Source: Hysterangium stoloniferum | Taxonomy: Eukaryota > Basidiomycota > Agaricomycetes > Hysterangiales > Hysterangiaceae | DNA length: 64,000 nucleotides | NCBI GenBank assembly: GCA_015178975.1 | Contig: WHVD01000001.1 | Span: forward strand, 1,674,001 to 1,738,000 | Direction: 5' to 3' | Shown: positions 54,312 to 64,000 of the stretch, in pieces | Numbering within the stretch: position 1 is the stretch's first letter | Layout: every line of letters begins with the position of its first letter | Made by a program: the position numbers and the translations under genes | The notes under the pieces: model-generated | What the model saw: the letters and a program-made list of their open reading frames with translations, nothing else | Databases searched by the model: none | Told to the model about the DNA's origin: nothing

Positions 54312-55557
54312 TGTGATGTATCTAGTATATATTCACGAATTTTCCCTTAATTTCCCCGAATTTATTTCACTTTATTTTATTCTATTTTATTTTATTTATT
54401 ATTTCAAGAATTAGGCTGTTTCCTTTTAACTTCGAATACTCAAAGCTTCAAATGACATCACATTATGTAATCGAAGCCTAGAGCGGTCGAAATATAAATA
54501 TAATAAAGCCGGGTTATCTAATTTCGAGAGGCCGGGTTTTTATTATATTATATTACTACATATATGCGCATTATTATCGCGCGATCACGTGACATCACGT
54601 GACGACGTGTTTACAAATCGTCGCGAGTAGTTTTCGCAGCAGCCCGGCCGCGTTTATTTCCGTTTCGGCGCCATGGCTTATTTTGCTTCCACCCTCGGCC
54701 ATCCCGGGTTTATTTCCTGACTCGACCGGTTCGGATCTTCGGTTCGGATCTTCGAGTCGGGTGATAGCTATGACATCATAGCGGAATTATAGAAACTTTT
54801 AGAAGCTTCTAATAATTTCCTAATTAGTTATTTAGATATTATTAAGCAAAAATCTCTACATGTATAAAAGGAGGCCTAAATCACTGAATAAATCACTACT
54901 ACTTTACTACTATCAACAGCACCAGCTCAAAGCTTATCTAATCATCCTAAGGACAAAAATAGCCTTAGTCTGATATCTAACTGCAAGCACCTACACTTGC
55001 AGCATCTTGAACTCTTTCTCTTGAACTTAGCTAATTCATCTAAGTTCCCTCAGCTTCCTGGAAAACCCTTAGGCTTGCTAATCACTTAAGTAAATCTAAA
55101 TTCTCATTACTGAAATCCCTGCCTGTTTAGGTTATTCAAGAGCCCATTTTAACAGCACAGTTAATCGATCTTTAAACAAACGCTTGGATATTCGACTCTT
55201 GGACAATTTCTCTATTTATATATTATTTAACAGCTTGTTAAATCTTTATAAATAGTAAACTAAAAGGCTACAAGAAAGCGAAGGCTCACAACAAGTTTCT
55301 GCCGACTTATTGCGCATACATTCAGCTCCCGAACCTTTATTCTCAAGGAGAACTTTCGTAGAGCACGTCACTACAAGTTCATCTGAATTTGTCAAGAGAC
55401 CAAACAAATATTGACTTTAGTTGTTTAAGCTTAATAGTGCAGCTAATTAATCTATCAGTATTTAAATTACTGGACCTTTATTTGTTTATTTCTTGAATCC
55501 CTTGCCGTGTCAACGTTTGTTAATTATTTGAGAGAGTAAATAGCCAGATACCTTACA
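54312..55557. repeat. Solo LTR of another family (1246 bp)
   Basis: TGTGATGTATCT...GATACCTTACA, flanked by GGTCG on both sides (54307-54311 and 55558-55562). It holds a TATAAAAGG at 54861-54869 followed by CT-rich sequence, likely its own promoter, and retains CG dinucleotides, so it is younger than the elements around it. It interrupts GypF between the integrase end and the 3' LTR. Confidence 0.93.
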
Positions 55558-55634
55558 GGTCGTCAGGGGAGCCATTCATCATGGTCTTTCCTGAAACCCA
55601 CCCAGCATACCAGGTACTGGACTCCGCAACCACA

Positions 55635-56863
55635 TCAGCAGGCATCCACAATTTTGTCTATGAGGGTTTCTTCAGACCCATCTTCAGTGACAACAATCCC
55701 TGGGCAGAGGAGTTCTCGATTGGGAAAAAGGGAAGCGTTATTTGGAATGAATGGCTTGAGGAGGCTGGCATGGAAGCCTGGGTATGCCGTGGGGTTGTTA
55801 GGGAGCCGCAGGGTATACACTTATTTTTCCGGGAATGACTGGGTGATTTCATAGGGACCATCAAAATGGGGCATGAATTTGGCAACCTGTTTCCCTGTTT
55901 CTTGCCTTTGCATTTGTAGTTCTGACAATGGTGTGTGGTGGACAACATGACCAAATCCCCAACTTGGTATGCTTTCTCAGCAGCACAATGGTTATTGGCA
56001 TGATAGGCTTGACAGATTTTGGCAGCAGTAAGGTTGTCCTGCACTTCCTGGACATCTGACTCTAGGCAGTGGAGGAGTTCGTGAGCAGAGATCTCAGCCG
56101 GGGTTGCATCTGCCCGGACTGGTGCAAGGGGGGGAATGATGCGGGGAGAACGGCCAGTCTTCAGTTGGAAGGGAGAGAACCCTGTCGATACATTCACTGT
56201 ATTCATCATTGTGAAATGTACCTGTGGTAATTGTGCCATCCAGCCCTTCTGGTTAATGTCAACATGGTATCATATCAGTTGGTTGAAGGTTTTATTTGTC
56301 CACTCACTGGACCTGTCGCTCTGTGGGTGATATGCCATGGACATTTTCAATTTTACCCCAGATAATTTGTGTAAGGCAGCCCAGAGTTCAGATGTAAATA
56401 GAGGATCACGATCAGAAACAATGTGAAGCATAAGGCCATTCTCACAGTACCATTTGTCAAAAAGGACCACAGCAATCTGTGCAGCCATGTATGAAGAGTG
56501 AACAGGGCGGATGTCTGCCCCCAGGGTGTCGGTCATTTTCATGACCATATCCTTTCCATTTTCTTCTGGGAGAGGTCCAATGAAATCAATGGCAACCGTG
56601 TCAAAATGGCCATCTGGGACTGGCAAGGGGTGTAGAGGCCCACTAGGGGTGCTTGTCCGGTCCTTGTTGCATTGACATTCAGTGCAGGAGGGTATGTATG
56701 CCAGTTCTAGGTCTCTCCACATGTTTGGCCAGTAGTAGGAGTGGCGGAGTGACTCATAGCTCCTGTAAAAGCCAAAATGGCCAAGGGTGTCATGCGCTAG
56801 GTGGTAGAGTGTCTCCCGAATGTGAGTATCCCGAGGAATCACAAGTCGCTGCCCAATATACAA
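55635..56863 (-). pseudogene. GypF integrase
   Basis: ORF 56270-56863 has the HHCC zinc domain (HDTLGHFG to CTECQ) and core: VAIDFIGPLP, HIVSDRDPLFTS and SSEWTNKTFNQ, with D, D and E present. ORF 55658-56239 is the C-terminal part (FHTMMN-type joint, FQLKTGRSPRIIPP, YQVGDLVMLSTTHH). One frame change separates them. Confidence 0.87.
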
Positions 56864-57858
56864 AAGGCCTGAGTCCTGTCATGCCCCTGGATGCTTCCTG
56901 CAGCTATATCACAGGCCAGTTGCTTGCAGAAGGTATCAGTGAGGTAACCTTGTCGGATCATCTCCAGCAAGGAGGGGTCAGCTGTAATGCTGAGTGTCCC
57001 ACCAGCGATCCTTTTAGGTGGGGAACGGGTGTATGCCAATGCACAGGCAGCGTGCATCGCGTTAGGACTGCAATCCGGCATGTGGGACAGGGCATCTGCA
57101 ACAGTGTTATCTTCCCCTCGGATGTAAATGATATCAAAATCGAAATCCGCAAGGTACATAGACCAGTGCATCTGACGTCGGGACATGTCTTTCTGGGACT
57201 GGAAGTATTCCAGGGTCCAGTGGTCAGTGTAGATCTCAAAATGGCATCCAAGCAGGCTAGTGCGCCACTTCTTAAGTGGTTTAATAATGGCTAACAGCTC
57301 CTTCTCATGTACAGGGTAGTTTTCCTCTGCCTGGTTAAGCTGGTATGAGTCATAAGCAACAGGCCACACAGTGGCCCAATCCTTTCCAAAGCTGAGCATG
57401 GCACCTGTGAGCCTGTCACTGGCATCAGTAGTGAGGAAGATCTTATTGCTTGGGTCATCATAATCCATAATTGTAAGACAGTCAACACTGGTGACCAACT
57501 GCTTAATGGCAACAAAGGCCTGTTGGTGCGCTGTGGTCCAAGTGGGGAATTGTCGGTCACACTCCTTTGTGGTGAGTGGGGTCAGGGCACTGGTATGCTC
57601 TGCCAGGGCAGGAAAGAAGGCTGAAATATAACGTGTCAAGCCTAGGAAGCCACGAACATTAGTGGCAGTTGTTGGCTGAGGCCAATTAATGATGCGCTCA
57701 GTCTTGCGAGGGTCAGGATGGATTCCTGTGGAAGAGATGTGGTGTCCCAGGAAGGAGATCTCCATGGCAAAGAGAGTTGACTTGGCTGGGTTGCAATATA
57801 GTTGGGCTGCACAAAGTGCCTGCAGAACAGCTGTGTCATTACATTCATGTTCCTCCAA
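56839..57858 (-). pseudogene. GypF RNase H and end of RT
   Basis: 339-codon ORF; upstream in the same frame lies HVYLDDIIIWS (57860-57905), the catalytic RT motif. Then EISFLGHHIS, GFLGLTRYISAFF, TTDASDRLTGAM, HEKELLAIIKPL and YTDHWTLEYFQ. A TGA at about 57918 (where related elements would have Arg) separates it from the RT part before it. Confidence 0.88.
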
Positions 57859-57918
57859 GGTTTTCGACCATATGATTATATCATCTAGGTAAACATGGCA
57901 GATTTTGCCCAGTAGGTG

Positions 57919-58540
57919 TCAGAGGGCATCAGTCATACACTGTTGATGTGTGGATGGTGCATTGCAGCCACCCACCGGCATGACTGTCCATTCATAAAGT
58001 CCCAAAGGAGTACGTACAGCTGTTAGGTGTATATCATCAGGGTGTACCCAGTTTTCCAAATATTGTACCACGTCCACAGTCTGAAAGGATGTCATCAACC
58101 CGTGGAAGGGGATAATTGTCACATATGGTGTTCTAGTTTAGCTCATGGTAGTCATTCACCCAACATGGTGGTATGTCGAAAACAGGTACCCCATCACGGT
58201 ATTTAGGGACACAGAAGGCCGGTGAAGCATATTCAGAAGATGATGGCTGTATTCATCCTGCTGCTAAGTGCTCCTCAAGAAGGCACTTCCATGAATCATG
58301 GAATTTCTTAGGGGCAGAGTATCCTCGCCCAGTGGTAACTTTGGAGGGGTCTTTGAGTTGGATGTGGTGATATATGTGGGTGGGTATATCAGCTGTGTCA
58401 GGTAGTCATAGTGGGAAATGGTCAGCAAATTCTCTCTTGAATTCCACTTCCTTCCTTTTTAGTTCTTCTTGCAATGCGAGATTCTCAATTTTCTCTTGTA
58501 CCATTTCCATAATAGGTTTCGGCATCAAGTATCCTGCATC
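57919..58540 (-). pseudogene. GypF reverse transcriptase, first part
   Basis: ORF 57919-58122: [31 protein letters not shown]. Further right in broken frames: [31 protein letters not shown] and KREFADHFPL, the usual order of RT fingers. Confidence 0.82.
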
Positions 58541-58545
58541 ATGCA

Positions 58546-58860
58546 CAATGATGTGTGATGTCACATAAATGTGAACAGCTCAAAAGACTGTTTGCAGCCA
58601 TGCAATGACAATCATGTGATATACATGTGTCAAATATAAAAATTAAACTTTATTTAGTCTTTTCTTTAGTATAAATACCTCATGGTGTACATAGCTAGAC
58701 CCCAGTTTCAATCTCTTAGGATTTCCACTAAATACAAGTATGATCTTCTCAAGTCATTAGAACTTCTATCCCTCTACTCCTTATCCTTGTCTTGTCTCTC
58801 CTTCACACCTTCTGTCATTTTTTAGTCAGTATATAAATCCCCATGGACAACCCATTTACC
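58546..58860. other. Possible LTR fragment with TATA box
   Basis: Non-coding, AT-rich, with AGTATAAATACC at about 58669-58680 and a CT-rich stretch after it, typical of a fungal LTR promoter. Neither end nor a target duplication could be fixed. Confidence 0.35.
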
Positions 58861-58865
58861 TTTTG

Positions 58866-59235
58866 AAGAGTCTCTGGCTCCCCTTCAGACTCAGAATCTG
58901 CTTCTGCTGCTTTGTACCAAAGGGAGACTGTCAGTAAGGCCTCTGAAGAAAATATGCATTTGTACTTTACCTGTGGCAATCACAGACACCTTGGCACATT
59001 CCACAGCAACTTGGGCTGCCTCCTCTTCCTACCCTTTTCTCTTCTCCTCTGCCTCCTTTTCCATGGCCACCACTGCCTGGTACACCCTCTCCAGCACCTC
59101 TTCCTCCTCCCATCACTCCTGCTGTTCCTCACACTGCTCAAGTATTTGAACAGGTGTGAGCAGAGCCCAGTACATGCCCCCCATAGAAGGCCCAGCAGTG
59201 GTAGTGGGTTTGCATGGCATGGGCTTTGGTCCCAT
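58866..59235 (-). pseudogene. Antisense Zn2Cys6-type gene relic, GypE copy (5' part only)
   Basis: Minus strand: ATG at 59233-59235 (MGPKPMP, the same start as the GypA copy), exon 1 58981-59235 with Glu-rich coiled coil, donor GTAAAG at 58980, acceptor near 58912, and an exon 2 that reads DSESEGEPETLQK, nearly identical to the GypA exon 2, before a donor GTAAATG at 58865. Two stops and one frame change. The cysteine exon has been lost at about 58860. It lies antisense to the plus-strand GypE and just inside its 3' LTR. Confidence 0.7.
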
Positions 59236-59284
59236 TTCTTGGATGTTGATGGGGTATGAAAGAAGAAGAAATTTCATTATTTTC

Positions 59285-59296
59285 AATTTTTATATA
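59285..59296 (-). promoter_or_regulatory. TATA box of the antisense gene relic
   Basis: TATATAAAAATT on the minus strand, 50 bp before the ATG; matches 929-940 of GypA. Confidence 0.65.
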
Positions 59297-59409
59297 GGGT
59301 CCTTGCATTTGAACCTTACCTTCCAGATCACCTGATGTCTTGACACATAACCAATGAACCTTAAGAAGTTTTGCAGCCTCTTTGGGACTTCAGCCTTAAA
59401 GGGAGGTAC

Positions 59410-59887
59410 TGTTAGGACCAGGAAACCCACTGGGACCCAGAACCCATCCTATAACTACCCAACTCTCTATATCATACAAACCAGTGACCACATTCCAACC
59501 ACACACTCTGGACCCCCTTGTTCCCAATCTGTCTGACATATGTTCCATCACAAACCCCCTTGTTCCTGTTAAATTTGACATCTGGTTTATTGTTTTATTG
59601 TATGCCTGTTCTTTCTTTTTGTCCATCTGGATTAGTAGTACAATAATCTATAAGTCTATATAGTCAAGTAGCTATCTGTACATATGATCTGATCAGAAAA
59701 TCAACTAAGTATCTCTCTAGTAACTTGCCCCTGCATGTTCTCAGAACTGACAGGTTTCCCATCCATACCCATCTGAAGTTGGACAACACAATCTTGTGAG
59801 GGTGCAGCACATGAGCTGAAGCCAAGTCCTTCCCTGGAACTTCTGTGGGTTTCCCCTGGTGACCCACCCATAAGCCCACACTTAACA
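59410..59887 (+). repeat. GypE 3' LTR (478 bp)
   Basis: TGTTAGGACC...CACTTAACA. Preceded by AAAGGGAGGTAC, a polypurine tract in the plus direction, so it is the 3' LTR of a plus-strand element, most simply GypE. Contains the shared motif at 59798-59830 in the minus direction. Confidence 0.75.
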
Positions 59888-60713
59888 CCAAGATATTCTG
59901 GTTACAGGAAGGACGGCCATGCTCATCAAGTTATCATATCCTAGACATAAACTGACATGCCCCAGCACCTGAGACATACCTTTATCATTAATCTACCAGG
60001 TTGTGTAAGCAATGAGTGATGGATCTTGCACTGTATCAGTTGTGCATAATACACTGTTGTTAATAGTATAACATACTGTATCAAACCTATTTGCAGTTGG
60101 CATTTAGTCATCATGCAATTATACAATTTTTACAGCTTTGAGAGTTGAACACCCCATTAATATGAGTGTCTAAAGCTTACCTACACACAGGAGACAACAA
60201 TAACTTCAACTTTTCATGTCAAAGCAGATGTGCAATAAGACTTCCCTGACTACAGAAATAAACAAAGATGAGTCATTTAATCAATAGTGTGTATTCAGCA
60301 CATCAACCAGATGACAAATCCTACAAGTCAGTGACTACCCCATCAGAATTGAGAGCAGGTTCCCAGTGTCTGCACAAATCTTAGTCAGACTGCCAGACAT
60401 CTGTGCATGCCTTGATCAGGCTGCGTGACCCTTTGGCAGGGAGCCAGGCTGTGTACTGAGCACTGCCAGCCTGATGTTAGGCACAATCAGTGGCATCAGG
60501 TAAGTCAGCATCTAGCCGGGCCAACAGACCTGATCAGGATCATCAGGAAAGTTTTTTCTGTCCATATATACCTTGAATGCACTTGAAAAATGTTTAAGTA
60601 GATTTAAGGGAAATTTTAGTAAGGTTGACCTGGCTTGCGGCAAGGACTTTGAATCTTAAAACTACCTTGAAAAGCCCTGGAATGCCACTTACCCCAAGGA
60701 AATAGATGTGGAT
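59888..60713. other. No gene recognised
   Basis: Non-coding, low CG, short ORFs only. Confidence 0.4.
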
Positions 60714-60830
60714 GTAAGGAGTGTAAGGAAAATACCTTACAGCTGAGGGGAGTATAAGGAAGATACCTTACTGCCAAGGATAGAATAAAAGAGGTACCTT
60801 ACCCCCAAGGGAGCATAAGGAAGATGCCGG
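60714..60830 (+). repeat. 31-bp tandem repeat, about 3.5 copies
   Basis: Units centred on AAGGAAGATACCTTAC at a 31-bp spacing (ACCTTAC at 60734, 60765 and 60796), with imperfect copies at the edges. Confidence 0.85.
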
Positions 60831-61106
60831 TCAAAAGGTGAATAACAGTGCTTGTATATTAGTGATGTTTAATAATTTATTTTTCATTCACATAACACTA
60901 CATCCATGCCCAATATAAATACAACTTCAGAGGTGGCTGCCAGTGATGATCAACCTAAATAACCATTGTACTACTAGGTAACTGCACCAATGCCAATAGT
61001 GATGCCACCAGTGGTAATGGTGCTAGGTCTTTTTGGATTAACAGAAAATTTCATAATGTAGTGCATGTGTTTTTCATAGACCTACTATCTGTCAAATATG
61101 GTGAAA

Positions 61107-61830
61107 TCAGCTGTGATCAATTGTCAGCTGGATTCCAATCCCATTAAGAGACATCCCACCTCGTTCTGAAAGCTTGACCGGTGCCGATACTCCATTGTGC
61201 TGAAAGGAGTCATCAGTGTCCTTCAAAGGTATGACAATGTTGGAAATGGCAATGGTGGTTCGAAATTTGTCCTGACCCTGAGTCAGCACACTTACCAAAC
61301 ACATGGAGAGTAATGACCACCTGTGCAACTCATAGAGCCAATTTCCCTTTATGCACTCTAAGGGTTGAAGCTGGGTAAGGATTTGTCCCAGTGATGCAAA
61401 AGTGTAGTGATCCCAGAAATAATATCCACAATCGCAGTTCAAAAGTCAGCCGTGGTTGGAAAAGCAGGCCAAAACTCAACTGTGGTCACATGTCCTTGGA
61501 TCCCATCCCATTATGTGGCACTGTACCTAGTTCAGAAAGCTTGACCAGTGGTAATTCACCATTTGATTGAACAGTTGCATTGGAGTCTCTCAAAAGCATG
61601 ACAATGTTGGGCACAATGGCAGGTCGAAATTCGGCTGTGATCAAATGTCAGCCAGATTTCCAAACCATTATGATGTACCCCACCTTGCTTTGAAAGCTTG
61701 GTCAGGGCTGATACTCCATCTGAGCCAACGAGGTAGGAAGTGTGCTTTAAAAGTGCAACTAGTCTGGAATGCAGAAAAAATTTGCCTGTGGTCAAATCTC
61801 AGCTGGGTTCCAATCCCATTCACCACCGCT
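61107..61830. repeat. Degenerate direct repeats, about 154 bp period
   Basis: The block CTGTGATCAAATGTCAGC plus GGATTCCAATCCCATT and GAAAGCTTG recurs near 61110, 61480, 61635 and 61788. On the minus strand two units read as related peptides (SAPVKLSERGG and SALTKLSKQGG), hinting at a former repetitive coding sequence. Confidence 0.75.
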
Positions 61831-63039
61831 CCATTTACTCAACCATTTCGTGCTCCATCCTTTGCCGGTGTGGTTTACTGACATATGTGGGTCGTCATGT
61901 CTTTGAACAAGACCCAATTGGCATAGCAATATTTCAACCACCTGAAAGCCAAAAATGAGGTACAATAATACCGATATTCCAAATCAAGTACCAATAAATC
62001 GTAACAAAATCAGTTTCTTCTACAACATCATAAACCTTCCTCTCTCCCGACACCGTGTTAGAATTTTCCGCAAACAATGATGTGAGCATCATATGGAAGT
62101 AGTAAGATCAATGGATGAGTATGTCAGAATGTGCATATATATGTCGCTCATGCACTTTTGGCTGTGTGGTGAAACTAAATCCAGAAGTTTCTGAAGAGGA
62201 GCAATGGCTATTAGGACTAGTGGGCACCAAAGGAGATGGTGGATGGAGGTCCCTTTTAAAGGCAGATAGGGATGACAAACAGACTTAAAACAAAAGGGTT
62301 CATGATGAGTATATCATATTATACCCATTTGAATGGTGTTTATTGCCATTGTTTGACTGTGATGATGGCGACGAAGTGGGACTTGGTAGAGAAGGATAAT
62401 TATTTAAAGCTACTTACCATGTAGTGGAGCTTTAATTATAACAAAAATTCAACCATAAGTCGACCAATCTCATTCCAATCGAACGACTGGGGAGCTATCT
62501 GAATGTTATTAGGTCATGTTTGGTGAGTGTCGCTCTCAGCAGCCTGCCCAGGACCTCCTCCCCACCTCTGAAACTCTTCTACAGCTCCCTAAGACTCTAA
62601 TAGTCAACAGTATTTCCTCCGGCAGAGATTTTCTATCCCTCCGGCTCACGATACACCTGTCGGGCCACCATCCTGAGGCTTGACAACTCTGGAACATATC
62701 TTCGGCACCTCCATCAGCCAGGTCATCGCAGCGTTATTCGGAGCATATTCTTATGTGCAAGGGATTGCATCAAATGATGCATGAGGTGAGGACAATTGAC
62801 AGAATGCAATTTAAAAACTGCTGATCTTATGCAGCTTCACACAGTGGCATCAGGTGGCGATTCTGACAAAACACTGTCCAGCCAGGGTAACTGGTGGCTC
62901 TCTGGGATGTGCTCACATTAAGACTCCACCGCCTTCGCGGGTGGGGTCCATAACCTGTTGAATGTGAGGAGTCGTCATATTAATATATTCCCTACTCACG
63001 TAGTTCTTCACAGCTCACCAAATGGATCAAAAAAAAGGT
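61831..63039. other. No gene recognised
   Basis: Short ORFs only. A possible promoter for the intron-rich segment at 63022. Confidence 0.35.
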
Positions 63040-63044
63040 GAGTA

Positions 63045-63240
63045 TCTTTTGAGTTGACTGTTCATTCCTTTCACTTATTGTTCAAAACTACAGGGAAACC
63101 AACTAACAAGGAACAAAAATGAAGTGAGTATCGTTTGAGTTGACCCTTCATTCCTTTTGCTTATTATTCAAAACTACAGGAGTAGTCCATGATCATGAAT
63201 GAAGGGTAAGCATCCTTTGTCTTTACCATCCATTCCTTTT
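63045..63240 (+). repeat. Three intron-like repeats
   Basis: GTGAGTATCTTTTGAG...AACTACAG (63038-63093), GTGAGTATCGTTTGAG...AACTACAG (63123-63179) and a weaker GTAAGCATCC...TTCTCAG (63208-63260). Each has a 5' donor and 3' AG and is separated by about 30 bp of exon-like sequence after an ATGGATCAAAA at 63022. Confidence 0.6.
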
Positions 63241-63439
63241 CTTATAATACATCTTCTCAGACATGTCAGGTGCGTATCAAATGGGAGAGGGGTGCAACAG
63301 CTAAGTGGCATATGTCATCAACCCTGGTCTCACATTATGCTGACCACTTGTTCAGGTAGTGGGTTAAAATCCCACAAAGCCACCAGGGAGTTTTAGTGGG
63401 TATTGCACTTGGTGTGGAGCCCCACAGTACCCGCATTGG

Positions 63440-63741
63440 GTCTGCATCACTGCATTTCTTCCTGGCCACATCCACACACATGTCATCCTGGGCCATGGCT
63501 TCTTTGGAGCCTACTACCAATGTTTCCTCCCTGACCTCCCCACCTCCTGCCCCTGTGGCACAGAAGACATCCAGTCCCACCTCCACACATCCTTTCTGAG
63601 TGCCCCCTTCACGAGGAACACCGCTACACCCTCTGCACTGCCTCTCAAGACATATCACTCCCCATTATCCTCGGCACCTACAAGGGCCTTGAAGCCCTAG
63701 CTGAGTTCATCGCCGCCTCTGACTCTTTCCAGAAAGCATAA
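63440..63741 (+). pseudogene. 3' end of a non-LTR (LINE) retrotransposon ORF
   Basis: Plus strand: LGHGFFGAYYQCFLPD, then CPCG and, after a one-base shift, HILSECPLHEEHRYTL, the C-terminal zinc-like C-x-C...H-x4-C motif of fungal LINE RT proteins, then SQDISLPIILGTYKGLEALAEFI and TAA 63739-63741. The upstream RT is missing (5' truncation, as is usual for LINEs). The 3' end has TAATAATAAAAA near 63905. Confidence 0.78.
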
Positions 63742-64000
63742 CCGGCCCACCATCCCCACCCTCCCCTTCCCTACATTTGACCCTCTTGCCCAGACCAACC
63801 AGCTATATACATATCCTGCCACCCCCACACCTACCATTAGGGTACTTTTTCTCCCAACTGCAATGTATCTTAGTTATGCGATGCGGTATATAAATGTATT
63901 AAACTAATAATAAAAAGATGGAGGCATGTGATATATGTCTTTGACAATTGGAGTGGACTAATTCTGTTAGTACGTGTTCTTTGTAATGGGAATGTTTCCC
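63742..64000 (+). other. LINE 3' untranslated region and flank
   Basis: Pyrimidine-rich sequence, then GTATATAAATG and ATTAAACTAATAATAA at 63893-63916, where the LINE copy probably ends. The last 80 bp show nothing. Confidence 0.5.

Larger units (their letters stand above)
55563..58560 (-). mobile_element. GypF, minus-strand Ty3/gypsy relic of a different lineage
   Basis: Integrase, RNase H and RT in order from left to right on the minus strand. Its RT block [15 protein letters not shown] differs from the VMPFGLTNAPxxFQ of GypA-GypE, so it belongs to another branch. gag, protease and 5' LTR not found. Confidence 0.83.

Noticed and set aside
62520-62760. Possible coding exon (CT-rich, few stops)
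   Set aside because: No consistent frame, start or splice sites could be defined.
63355-63375. T-arm-like hairpin GTGGG-TTAAAAT-CCCAC
   Set aside because: The upstream 50 bp do not pair to give an acceptor or anticodon arm; not a tRNA gene.

Overview
This window looks like a transposon-rich stretch of an Agaricomycete (Basidiomycota) genome. The evidence is very short GT-AG introns (about 48-60 bp), chromodomain Ty3/gypsy elements, Tc1-like DNA transposons, and a DUF6533-type membrane protein gene, a family I know from Agaricomycotina. No rRNA, tRNA, CRISPR or bacterial signal was recognised. All gene models are read by eye, with no database search.

Layout. 1-20114 is a minus-strand Ty3/gypsy element (GypA), with a partial 3' LTR at 1-774 and a 5' LTR at 19291-20114. 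A plus-strand gypsy element (GypB, 3864-14904) sits inside its RNase H region, with matching 682-bp LTRs and a CAGAT target duplication. A 1.04-kb MITE-like element carrying about 28 copies of a 19-bp repeat (15733-16770) sits inside its reverse transcriptase. 20239-34900 is the most host-like part: a solo LTR, a multi-exon cyclophilin-like gene (21532-22378), a two-exon gene of unknown function with a Glu/Gly/Arg repeat tail (26159-27236), another solo LTR, and a minus-strand DUF6533-type multi-exon gene (32094-33884). 34930-59887 is a nested retrotransposon graveyard: a copia integrase relic, LTRs split by Tc1-like elements, a 5'-truncated minus-strand gypsy (GypC), an old plus-strand gypsy (GypD), a second plus-strand relic (GypE) broken by several insertions, a solo 1.25-kb LTR and a minus-strand gypsy of another lineage (GypF). 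59888-64000 has tandem repeats, intron-like repeats and the 3' end of a non-LTR (LINE) element.

The most interesting point is an extra gene carried ANTISENSE to gag-pol, between pol and the 3' LTR, in three separate element copies (988-1946 +; 38074-39210 +; 58866-59235 -). The three copies share a TATA box upstream of the ATG, a charged coiled-coil first exon and a small acidic second exon. In the two longer copies two short introns splice in frame into an exon encoding a Zn(II)2Cys6-type cysteine cluster, with an acidic C-terminal tail. A retroelement-borne antisense gene for a DNA-binding-like protein could be a regulator of the element or its host. GypB carries a different extra ORF, in the sense direction, in the same region between pol and the 3' LTR.

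Decay is not random. GypB's two LTRs differ at 14 sites, 13 of them transitions and 10 of them CpG versus TpG/CpA; nine of ten in-frame stops in its gag-pol are TGA. Both fit deamination at methylated CpG. A motif of about 33 bp is shared by almost all the otherwise different LTRs here.
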